From Oscillospiraceae bacterium (GTDB lineage Bacteria; Bacillota; Clostridia; Oscillospirales; Oscillospiraceae), in NCBI GenBank assembly GCA_015067585.1, contig SVMC01000003.1:30856-94855 (forward strand): DNA of 64,000 nt, in the 5' to 3' direction. The notes below the pieces were generated by a model, which saw nothing but the letters and a program-made list of their open reading frames with translations, had not been told where the DNA came from and did no database searches. The position numbers and the translations under genes are program-made. Shown one piece after another: positions 9,976-15,763 of this stretch; the stretch's first letter is position 1; every line of letters begins with the position of its first letter.

Positions 9976-10019
9976 TATCGTTAAAATTATACGATAAATA
10001 GTATTAAAATATAACGATA
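9965..10019 (+). promoter_or_regulatory. Promoter and probable operator of the XRE regulator
   Basis: A TTGCTT -35 (9965-9970) and TATACG -10 (9988-9993) have 17-bp spacing. Overlapping the promoter is an exact inverted repeat, TATCGT (9976-9981) and ACGATA (9991-9996), and a third half-site, ACGATA, occurs at 10014-10019. This placement is typical of autorepression by the XRE protein encoded just downstream; that link is inference. Confidence 0.55.
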
Positions 10020-10064
10020 CGCAAAAGTATAATAAACGAAAAGCACAAGCAAAGGACGAAGGTA

Positions 10065-10370
10065 ATGAAAAACATATTGGAGATTATTACAACCTGTCGG
10101 GAGCAGCGGGGTTGGAGTGAGTATCAGCTTGCTGAGCGTGCGGGTTTGCCGCAGTCCACGATCTCTTCGTGGTATCGGAAGAATATGGTACCCACGATCC
10201 CCTCGCTTGAAAAGATCTGCGATGCATTTGGAATTACCCTTTCTCAGTTGTTTGCCGGAGAGGACGCACCTGTGACCCTGACGGAGGCGCAGAAGCAATT
10301 GCTGGATCGGTGGACGAGATTGAGCAAGGAGCAACAGGATGTCATTTTTGCTTTGATCGATAAGATGTGA
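10065..10370 (+). CDS. XRE-family transcriptional regulator
   Basis: A 101-residue protein with a Cro/CI-type helix-turn-helix at about residues 3-62. The recognition region is LAERAGLPQSTISSWYRKN, followed by the typical PTIPSLEKICDAFGITLSQL segment. The C-terminal 35 residues are a polar helix ending in LIDKM, possibly for dimerisation. The start ATG is preceded by a GAAGG site. It probably binds the inverted TATCGT repeat in its own promoter and may control the sigma-factor operon that begins 70 bases downstream in the same direction. Small XRE proteins of this shape are common in Clostridia. The ligand and targets are unknown. Confidence 0.9.
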   Translation: MKNILEIITTCREQRGWSEYQLAERAGLPQSTISSWYRKNMVPTIPSLEKICDAFGITLSQLFAGEDAPVTLTEAQKQLLDRWTRLSKEQQDVIFALIDKM

Positions 10371-10440
10371 AGATGTGGGGGCCGTTGTTTCACTGCGGTT
10401 CCCATCTTTTTCAGGTAATATATCAGAGGTGGTAGGTTCA

Positions 10441-10974
10441 ATGAAGGAATGGGGCCCCGGGTGGTTTGATCAATTGTATCTGGAACAATATGAACTCTTG
10501 AAGAACTGTGCATTCAGATCTCTGGGGGATGAGATGCTTTGCGATGAAATCGTGCAGGAGGCGTTTCTGGTTCTTCTGATCAAGGAGAAGGAATTGAAAA
10601 AGAAGCGTCATCCGAACCTTGCGGGATGGCTTATGCTGACGGTGCGGAATCTGGTGAAAAATGAGATTGCCAGAACAACCCGGCGCAATGAATGCTATTT
10701 GAACGATGAAGAAGTGATCGTGACGGAGGATCGGCACAGGCTATTGGAAGCTATACTGCCTGCCACCTTGTCCGATGAAGAACGGCAGATCCTGGTGTGG
10801 CTTTACGAAGATTGCCACGGAACGCAGGAGATTTCTCAGCTTCTGAGGGTGCCGGAGAACACTGCGAGGGTCAAAATCCACCGAGCCAGAGAAAAATATA
10901 AAAAAATTTCAGAAAATGAAGAAATGTTGAAACAAAATGGGCTTCTGATAACATATAGTAGTGAGGGGGTGTAA
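10441..10974 (+). CDS. RNA polymerase sigma-70 family factor (ECF-like)
   Basis: From ATG 10441 the protein has 177 residues, the size of ECF sigma factors, with region 2 (about 8-75, including DEIVQEAFLVLL and HPNLAGWLMLTVRNLVKNE) and region 4 (about 115-165, DEERQILVWLYEDCHGTQEI then NTARVKIHRAREKYKK). I chose 10441 over the in-frame 10375 start because GAGGTGG sits about nine bases upstream and the alignable sequence begins there. The stop at 10974 is three bases before the next gene, a DUF4367 membrane protein that may act as its anti-sigma factor. The 3' end also contains a candidate promoter element (10927-10960). The activating signal is unknown but is probably at the cell envelope. 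Confidence 0.88.
   Translation: MKEWGPGWFDQLYLEQYELLKNCAFRSLGDEMLCDEIVQEAFLVLLIKEKELKKKRHPNLAGWLMLTVRNLVKNEIARTTRRNECYLNDEEVIVTEDRHRLLEAILPATLSDEERQILVWLYEDCHGTQEISQLLRVPENTARVKIHRAREKYKKISENEEMLKQNGLLITYSSEGV
10927..10960 (+). promoter_or_regulatory. Candidate alternative-sigma promoter inside the sigma gene (copy 1)
   Basis: TTGAAAC (10927-10933), 19 bases, then ATATAGTA (10953-10960). The same arrangement recurs at 12338-12371. TGAAAC resembles ECF -35 elements. A start site just downstream would give the DUF4367 gene a very short leader. Recognition by the adjacent sigma factor is inference. Confidence 0.45.
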
Positions 10975-10977
10975 TTG

Positions 10978-11838
10978 ATGCCTGAGAAACAGCGTAATTT
11001 GGCCGTGGTACGCCAAACACGTCTGTCTCAAATCCAAAAGCATCTGGAAGAATTAACACCGGATGAATTGCAGACAGAATATGATTCGTTTTTCCTGAAC
11101 GCAGCAGATGAAGATCTGGATTTGGAATTGCTTGATTTGTATTTGAAACAACTGGATAAGGTTTCGCCGATGGAGCCTGAGATCACAGCAGAGGAATCAT
11201 TGAAGAATTTCCGCGATAAGCATGGTTTGCTGCTGGAGTCTCTGGAGCCTGTCCCCGAAGTGCCGAAGAAACGCAGAACCATCCGCATCATCACCATCGC
11301 GGTAGCCGCCGCCCTGGTCATGGGCCTGATGGCGATACAGGTCTCCGGCGTGAACTGGATGGGCAGCTTCGCCCGCTGGACCAGCGAACTCTTCGGCTTC
11401 TCCACCCGGGACTATGAGGTTACCAAAGAATGGAACCCGGAGTATGACGGGCTGAGGGAAGCCATGGAGGAGTTGGGCATTACGGAGAAGATTGCACCTA
11501 AGTATCTTCCGGAAGGGTATCGAGAGGTAGATGTGAGTGTTGATTCCGTTGGGCGGACTGTCGTGGCAAAATATATCTCTGCCGATAACAGCATTATGAT
11601 TTCTGTTGATATTGTACAAGGTTCAGAAGGGATCTTGGTAGAAAAGAACATCGAAGACCCGGAAGTCTATGTGGCGGGCAATATTAAACACTACATCATG
11701 ACCAATTCAGATACAGATCAATTTGTTGCGGCATGGCAAAACGGAGATTATAACTGTGCGATTTACTGTGTTCCTACCAGAGATATCTTGATAAGAATGA
11801 TAGATTCGATTTATACGGAGGAAGAAAATGAAACATAA
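10978..11838 (+). CDS. DUF4367-type single-pass membrane protein, probable anti-sigma factor
   Basis: A 286-residue protein. An acidic, helical N-terminal cytoplasmic part (1-100, rich in Glu and Leu) is followed by a basic KKRRTIR stop and one membrane span (about 105-122, AVAAALVMGLMAIQV). The extracytoplasmic domain (about 125-286) has the DUF4367 look, with the segment KIAPKYLPEGYREVDVSVDS. No zinc-binding HxxxCxxC motif is present, so it is not a classical ZAS anti-sigma factor. Its position directly after the sigma gene, with a GAGGGGG site overlapping the sigma stop, and its topology suggest it holds the sigma factor at the membrane. ATG 10978 fits the site better than the TTG three bases before it. 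The last 11 bases overlap the next gene. Confidence 0.8.
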   Translation: MPEKQRNLAVVRQTRLSQIQKHLEELTPDELQTEYDSFFLNAADEDLDLELLDLYLKQLDKVSPMEPEITAEESLKNFRDKHGLLLESLEPVPEVPKKRRTIRIITIAVAAALVMGLMAIQVSGVNWMGSFARWTSELFGFSTRDYEVTKEWNPEYDGLREAMEELGITEKIAPKYLPEGYREVDVSVDSVGRTVVAKYISADNSIMISVDIVQGSEGILVEKNIEDPEVYVAGNIKHYIMTNSDTDQFVAAWQNGDYNCAIYCVPTRDILIRMIDSIYTEEENET

Positions 11839-12265
11839 CGCAATACGCATCATTGCGATGATGCTGGTATTGATTTTAGCAATGAACCCATTAACGGTTT
11901 TTGCCACAGATTTTATCGAAGAAAGTTCCGTTGAAGATTCCAGAGCGAGCAATTATATCAGTTCTACCTATGCCACCGTCACAAATACCAATGGAAGAGT
12001 TGAAGTTTACTTTCGTATTATTGGTACGGGAACAATGAACAGCATCGGTGCTGCACAGATCCAACTTATGGATTCTTCTGGCACAACAGTGAAAACATTC
12101 AACTATAAGACGACGTCTGGAATGATGTCTTATAGCACATATAGACACTTTGGTTCTGTATTTTATAGTGGATCAGCATCTACCAGATATACTGCAATCG
12201 TTACCTTCCAGGCCAGCAACAATTCTGGTTCGGATAACCGGACTTTCCGTGCGACACAGCCCTAA
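11828..12265 (+). CDS. Small secreted protein of the sigma-factor operon
   Basis: A 145-residue protein with a clear signal peptide (KHNAIRIIAMMLVLILAMNP, probable cleavage after VFA near residue 26). The mature part is rich in Ser, Thr, Tyr and Asn and looks all-beta: an extended strand region (VEVYFRIIGTGT) and a second half with alternating aromatic residues ending in ASNNSGSDNRTFRAT. It has no cysteines and no catalytic motif I recognise. The gene starts inside the end of the DUF4367 gene (GGAGGAAGAA site in the overlap), so the two are translationally coupled, and it ends in a strong terminator. It may be the extracytoplasmic output or a ligand of the signalling module. Its function is unknown. 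Confidence 0.75.
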   Translation: MKHNAIRIIAMMLVLILAMNPLTVFATDFIEESSVEDSRASNYISSTYATVTNTNGRVEVYFRIIGTGTMNSIGAAQIQLMDSSGTTVKTFNYKTTSGMMSYSTYRHFGSVFYSGSASTRYTAIVTFQASNNSGSDNRTFRATQP

Positions 12266-12273
12266 ATATGATA

Positions 12274-12310
12274 AAAATAACCGATCTCTTCGGAGGTCGG
12301 TTATTTTTTT
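12274..12310 (+). terminator. Intrinsic terminator of the sigma-factor operon
   Basis: A 14-bp stem (12275-12288 with 12293-12306, one G-T pair) capped by a UUCG tetraloop and followed by a run of T, ten bases after the stop codon. Confidence 0.93.
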
Positions 12311-12337
12311 GAAAATATTTTACAAATTTTGAGATTT

Positions 12338-12371
12338 TTGAAACGAAATGGGCCTCTCAAAAAATATAGTA
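12338..12371 (+). promoter_or_regulatory. Second copy of the TTGAAAC-19-ATATAGTA motif
   Basis: TTGAAAC (12338-12344) and ATATAGTA (12364-12371) have the same 19-base spacing as copy 1 and share the inner AAATGGGC. It lies just past the operon terminator, upstream of the HTH/zinc-ribbon pair. It is either another promoter for the same sigma factor or a relic of a duplicated sigma-gene 3' end. Confidence 0.4.
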
Positions 12372-12494
12372 AGGGGCGCAAAATTCATAAATGACAGATT
12401 TCAGCAATACATGAAGTATGCTCCGGAAATTGCAGATGTGGAAATCATTGTAATTTCCTGGGGTATGCCACATGGTGAGCGTCTCCGACTATTG

Positions 12495-12516
12495 TTAGAA
12501 TTTTGTCGAATTCTAA
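12495..12516 (+). promoter_or_regulatory. Palindromic operator candidate before the HTH gene
   Basis: A perfect 8-bp inverted repeat, TTAGAATT (12495-12502) and AATTCTAA (12509-12516), with a six-base spacer, ends five bases before the AAGGAG ribosome binding site. The position suits a repressor site or an mRNA hairpin near the start. Binding by the encoded HTH protein is inference. Confidence 0.45.
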
Positions 12517-12535
12517 GGTAGAAGGAGATAAAACC

Positions 12536-12799
12536 ATGAGAAAACAATATGAAGAAGTTCTAAAATCGCATTTTTACAGGAAACTATCCAAACGCCGGGG
12601 CGAGCTTGGGATCACTCAGGAGGAGATGGCAAGCCGCCTTGCTATGGGCAGCCGCTCCTATGTGGAGCTGGACCATGGAAGAAGTGGCTGCAGCGGCCTG
12701 ACACTGGCCCGATTTCTCATCTATGTCTGTGAAGATCCCCTGTCCTTTCTGGAGGAATTGCGCCATGCCTTTGACAGAAGAGATCAGGATGCGGCGTAA
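12536..12799 (+). CDS. HTH-domain protein (XRE-like)
   Basis: An 87-residue protein starting at ATG 12536, chosen because AGAAGGAGAT lies nine bases upstream; the TTG at 12503 would place the start inside the palindrome. Residues about 12-62 form an XRE-type helix-turn-helix (RRGELGITQEEMASRLAMGS then SYVELDHGRSGCSG). The variant is unusual in having SRSYVELDHG at the recognition helix instead of the usual T-I-S-K-W-E pattern. It may read the palindrome at 12495-12516. Its last 35 bases overlap the start of the zinc-ribbon gene, so the two proteins are probably made together and may act as a pair. Confidence 0.82.
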   Translation: MRKQYEEVLKSHFYRKLSKRRGELGITQEEMASRLAMGSRSYVELDHGRSGCSGLTLARFLIYVCEDPLSFLEELRHAFDRRDQDAA

Positions 12800-13010
12800 G
12801 GTCCGGCTTTCGTCTGTCCGTTACAGGCTTCCGCTGCAGGTGGCGAAGGTTCTGCGGCTGTGCCGGGGAGACAGTTATCCCATCTGTCCCCGCTGCGAGT
12901 GTACATTGGAAAGGGAGTATATGCATTTCTGCGACCGCTGCGGACAGCATCTTGGATGGGCGCGGTTCGATTTTGCTCAGGTCATCGATGCACCCCGCAA
13001 GCATGGATAA
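12765..13010 (+). CDS. Small zinc-ribbon protein
   Basis: From ATG 12765 (GGAGGA site eight bases upstream, inside the preceding gene) the protein has 81 residues. The N-terminal half is basic (IRMRRKVRLSSVRYRLP). The C-terminal half carries a four-cysteine ribbon, CPRCE then 12 residues then CDRCGQ, ending HLGWARFDFAQ. Two CxxC knuckles at this spacing suit one structural zinc. It overlaps the HTH gene by 35 bases in another frame, which implies translational coupling. It may bind nucleic acid or support the HTH protein; no enzyme domain is visible. Confidence 0.75.
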   Translation: MPLTEEIRMRRKVRLSSVRYRLPLQVAKVLRLCRGDSYPICPRCECTLEREYMHFCDRCGQHLGWARFDFAQVIDAPRKHG

Positions 13011-13204
13011 GCAGCGGGTTGTCTCAAAATGAAATTGTGCGAAAGAGAAGCTTGCACTCCTGACGGGGATCGTGTGAAAGGGGCGGTCTTGGAGCCTCTT
13101 TCGCGTTCAATCAGAAATTTTGTTTCTGTCACGCTTGTCTACGCAGCATAGGTTGCCGGAAACCGGATTTCGTGGTATTCTCTCTGAGAAGGGAAGTGGC
13201 AGTG

Positions 13205-13789
13205 ATGAATACCTATGTGACCGGCAGCACCATCCGGCAGCTTCGGGAAGGCAGAAAAATGACCCAGGCGGAATTGGCCGGGCGGATTGGCGTCAGCAGT
13301 AAGACCATATCCAAATGGGAGACGGCAAAAGGTCTGCCGGATATCAGCCTGCTGCAGCCGTTGGCGGCGGCCCTTGGCATCTCAGTGATCGAACTGATGG
13401 CCGGGGAACCGGTTCAGAACAGGAATCTTTCTGCCAATATGCTCCGTTCCCTTTTTTATGTCTGTCCCATTTGCGGCAACGCCATCCATAGTCTTGGGAA
13501 TGCGGTGATAAGCTGCTGCGGCGTATTGCTGCCTGCGCTGGAGGCGGAGGAACCGGACGAGGCGCATTTGGTCACCATCGAGGAGGTGGAGGATGAGCAG
13601 TTTATCACCATCCATCACCCCATGACGAAGCAGCATTTTATCTCTTTCGTGGCCTATGTTACCTGCGACCGGATCCGGATGGTGAAGCTGTATCCCGAGG
13701 GCAATGCCCAGACCCGGCTGCAGATGCGGGGAAGGGGATACCTCTATTATTACTGCAATCACCACGGTTTGTTCAGAATGAAACGATAA
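13205..13789 (+). CDS. HTH regulator fused to a complete desulfoferrodoxin-like domain
   Basis: A 194-residue fusion. Residues 6-65 are an XRE helix-turn-helix (TIRQLREGRKMTQAELAGRI, SSKTISKWE). Residues 83-194 match desulfoferrodoxin. Centre I has Cys87, Cys90, Cys104 and Cys105 (CPIC...CC), as in Fe(Cys)4 desulforedoxin sites. Centre II has the superoxide-reductase ligands His121, His138 (HPM), His144 (QHF), Cys184 and His187 (YCNHHG). Glu119 aligns with the Glu before the first His, but the lysine that normally follows it and draws in superoxide is Ala120. The simplest reading is a DNA-binding sensor of superoxide, oxygen or iron. ATG 13205 is preferred over 13172 because a GAAGGGAAG site precedes it. 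It stands alone between short gaps; targets are unknown. Confidence 0.85.
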   Translation: MNTYVTGSTIRQLREGRKMTQAELAGRIGVSSKTISKWETAKGLPDISLLQPLAAALGISVIELMAGEPVQNRNLSANMLRSLFYVCPICGNAIHSLGNAVISCCGVLLPALEAEEPDEAHLVTIEEVEDEQFITIHHPMTKQHFISFVAYVTCDRIRMVKLYPEGNAQTRLQMRGRGYLYYYCNHHGLFRMKR

Positions 13790-13823
13790 TTTACGAATTC
13801 TTAATGAATCGTCTCCTTCTTTG

Positions 13824-13832
13824 TGATATGAT
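13824..13832 (+). promoter_or_regulatory. Extended -10 promoter of the small basic protein gene
   Basis: TGATATGAT, an extended -10 element (TG at 13824-13825, TATGAT at 13827-13832), without a good -35. A start near 13839 would leave a leader of about 16 bases with the AAGGAGG site. Confidence 0.45.
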
Positions 13833-13854
13833 AAATAAAAAAGGAGGATCGGAT

Positions 13855-14091
13855 ATGGAAAAATTCATTCCCTACGAGAAGCTGTCCAAAAAAGAGCGCC
13901 GCAAACTGAACCTGGCCGCCCGCCGGACCTGGGGCATATGCAACCCCGTCACAAGAAAGCCCGCCAACAGCAGGGCCTACAACAGAAAAAAGTCACAGGA
14001 CTGGAAGCGGGATCTGCCGCCAAAACATTCCTGTGACTTTTTGTTATATTCCGCGAGATTTTGTGCATTACTTGACAGCTTGATTTGTTGA
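13855..14091 (+). CDS. Small basic protein with a terminator inside the reading frame (possible ribosome-rescue factor)
   Basis: A 78-residue protein from ATG 13855 with a strong AAGGAGG site. The first 53 residues are strongly basic (LSKKERRKLNLAARR, NPVTRKPANSRAYNRKK); the last 20 are hydrophobic and cysteine-containing (CDFLLYSARFCALLDSLIC). A 14-bp-stem intrinsic terminator (13987-14046) lies inside the frame, so most transcripts should end about 45 bases before the stop at 14089-14091. E. coli ArfA and B. subtilis BrfA use this layout: a stop-less mRNA makes a short active basic protein only when trans-translation fails, and the full-length hydrophobic tail is unstable. The sequence is not an obvious ArfA or BrfA homologue, so the role is inference. 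An alternative is an ordinary small protein with a mutated original stop. Confidence 0.6.
   Translation: MEKFIPYEKLSKKERRKLNLAARRTWGICNPVTRKPANSRAYNRKKSQDWKRDLPPKHSCDFLLYSARFCALLDSLIC
13987..14046 (+). terminator. Intrinsic terminator within a coding region
   Basis: A 14-bp perfect stem (13987-14000 with 14029-14042, AAAAAGTCACAGGA and its complement). The 28-base loop holds a second small stem, GCGG/CCGC (about 14007-14020). The right arm ends in TTTTT, followed by GTTATATT. It lies wholly inside the 13855-14091 frame. Confidence 0.85.
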
Positions 14092-14279
14092 GTGTAGTAT
14101 ATTGTTGATCCCCGCGATAAGAAGGTGGAGCGGCCACAGAGGATCACATTTACATCTTCCGTTTCCCGCAAAAAACCATTGTGCCACATGAGCTTCAATG
14201 GTGCTGATTGCGGGGGAAGGATACGATCCTGCTCTGATTAGAGAAGTCTTGTTGTGTGGAAAAAGGGAGGAACGGCGCA

Positions 14280-14672
14280 ATGAATAAAACAGAAGCGCAA
14301 TGCTATGATTTTATCATAGCGCTTGCCCGGGAATTGGAGGCTGATTTTGCGACACAGTACGAAACAATGGAAGCATTCGCAAGATGGAATCTCCCGGAAG
14401 AAATCGCACTTGAATGGCTTGATGCAGAGGGAATGCTGCAAACGATTAAAATGCTCCAATACCGCTCGCAAGAGGAGATTGCGTTGATTGAATTGATTAT
14501 GCGCAATTTTGATACTGCTTTTCAACAAACGCAAAACCCTGTATGGACTTATTCTGCGATGCAAAATGATGTGTTTTGGCATCAACAAAGGCATCTTGCC
14601 CGGAAATTGATTGATATGGCAGAGAATCGAAACCCGATTCTGCGTCTTGGAACTGGGCAGGAAATAGAATAG
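14280..14672 (+). CDS. Hypothetical helical protein
   Basis: A 130-residue acidic protein with an AGGGAGGAA site before ATG 14280, which fits better than an in-frame start 24 bases upstream. It is predicted to be largely helical, with conserved-looking hydrophobic and Trp positions (MEAFARWNLPEEIALEWLDA, QNPVWTYSAMQNDVFWHQQR). It has no signal peptide, membrane span or cysteine motif. It is a single gene between the terminator-containing small gene and the convergent argF, with a shared terminator. I do not recognise the family. Confidence 0.7.
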   Translation: MNKTEAQCYDFIIALARELEADFATQYETMEAFARWNLPEEIALEWLDAEGMLQTIKMLQYRSQEEIALIELIMRNFDTAFQQTQNPVWTYSAMQNDVFWHQQRHLARKLIDMAENRNPILRLGTGQEIE

Positions 14673-14704
14673 GCATATGAATATTTGTCGTTCACGCGAA
14701 AGAA

Positions 14705-14750
14705 GCCGCAATGCTCGCTTAATGAATGAGCATTGCGGCATAGGTTTTTC
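14705..14750. terminator. Shared terminator between converging genes
   Basis: A perfect 12-bp stem (GCCGCAATGCTC at 14705-14716 and its complement at 14728-14739) with an 11-base loop. On plus it is followed by ATAGGTTTTTCTC; on minus the T-tract is weak. It sits between the hypothetical gene and argF. Confidence 0.8.
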
Positions 14751-14752
14751 TC

Positions 14753-15739
14753 TTACAGACCGCCCATGAGGACTGCCATGACGGCTTTGATGGTGTGCAT
14801 TCTGTTTTCGGCTTCGTCGAAGACGATGGACTGCTTGCTTTCGAAGACCTCGTCGGTGACTTCCATTTCCTTGATGCCGAACTTTTCGCTCATCTGCAGG
14901 CCGATCTTGGTGTTCAGGTCATGGAAGGCGGGCAGGCAGTGCATGAACACGGCGCTTTCCTTTGCCTGTGCCATCAGCTTGGCATTGACCTGATAGGGGC
15001 TGAGGTCCGCAATGCGGCTTGCCCAGACTTCGTCGGGTTCGCCCATGGAGACCCAGACATCGGTATAGATGACATCGGCATTCTCCGCTGCCTTCATGGG
15101 ATCGGTGATGAATTCCAGCACAGCGCCGGTCTCGGCGGCGATGGCCTGGCAGGTTTCGATCAGCTCGGCGTTGGGGAAGTAGGCTTCCGGAGCGCAGGCC
15201 ACGAAGTGCATACCCATCTTGGCGCAGCCCACCATCAGGGAGTTGCCCATGTTGTAGCGGGCATCGCCCATGTATACCAGTTTCACACCCTGCAGCTTGC
15301 CCAGATGCTCCTGAATGGTCAGGAAGTCGGCAAGGATCTGGGTGGGGTGGAACTCGTTGGTCAGACCGTTGAATACGGGAACGCCGGCATACTTTGCCAG
15401 CTCGTCCACGATCTCCTGACCAAAGCCACGGTATTCGATGCCGTCATACATACGGCCAAGGACTCTTGCGGTATCGGCAATGGATTCCTTCTTGCCGATC
15501 TGGGAACCGGTGGGGTCGAGGTAGGTGCAGCCCATGCCAAGGTCAGACGCGGCAACTTCAAAGGCGCAGCGGGTGCGGGTGGAGGTTTTTTCGAAAATCA
15601 GGGCAACATTCTTGCCTCTGAGGATATCGTGGGGGACGCCTGCTTTCTTCTGGGTCTTCAGGCTTGCGGCAACATCGAGGAAGTGCTGAATTTCTGCCGG
15701 GGTATAGTCCAGCAGCTTGAGGAAATGCTTTTGATCCAT
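14753..15739 (-). CDS. argF: Ornithine carbamoyltransferase
   Basis: Joins ornithine and carbamoyl phosphate to give citrulline, the sixth step of arginine synthesis, in the cytoplasm as a trimer. The 328-residue length is normal. Signature residues are the carbamoyl-phosphate loop STRTR (53-57), HPTQ (131-134) and the ornithine/catalytic HCLPAF near residue 270. It is the last gene of the minus-strand argG-argH-argF run, 24 bases after argH, with an AGGAG-type site in the gap. The anabolic context (argC, J, B, D, G and H all adjacent) argues against a catabolic arcB role. Confidence 0.97.
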   Translation of the reverse strand: MDQKHFLKLLDYTPAEIQHFLDVAASLKTQKKAGVPHDILRGKNVALIFEKTSTRTRCAFEVAASDLGMGCTYLDPTGSQIGKKESIADTARVLGRMYDGIEYRGFGQEIVDELAKYAGVPVFNGLTNEFHPTQILADFLTIQEHLGKLQGVKLVYMGDARYNMGNSLMVGCAKMGMHFVACAPEAYFPNAELIETCQAIAAETGAVLEFITDPMKAAENADVIYTDVWVSMGEPDEVWASRIADLSPYQVNAKLMAQAKESAVFMHCLPAFHDLNTKIGLQMSEKFGIKEMEVTDEVFESKQSIVFDEAENRMHTIKAVMAVLMGGL

Positions 15740-15763
15740 TCTGTTTCTCCTTTGTTCTATGTA

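Noticed and set aside
12411..12521. Short frame MKYAPEIADVEIIVISWGMP... before the HTH gene
   Set aside because: 36 codons with no ribosome binding site; it runs through the palindrome and the next gene's ribosome binding site. It may be a relic, but is not supported.
13039..13104. Complementary GCGAAAGAG and CTCTTTCGC around 13039 and 13096
   Set aside because: The arms are nearly 50 bases apart without a T-tract or other support, so a terminator or riboswitch call is not justified.
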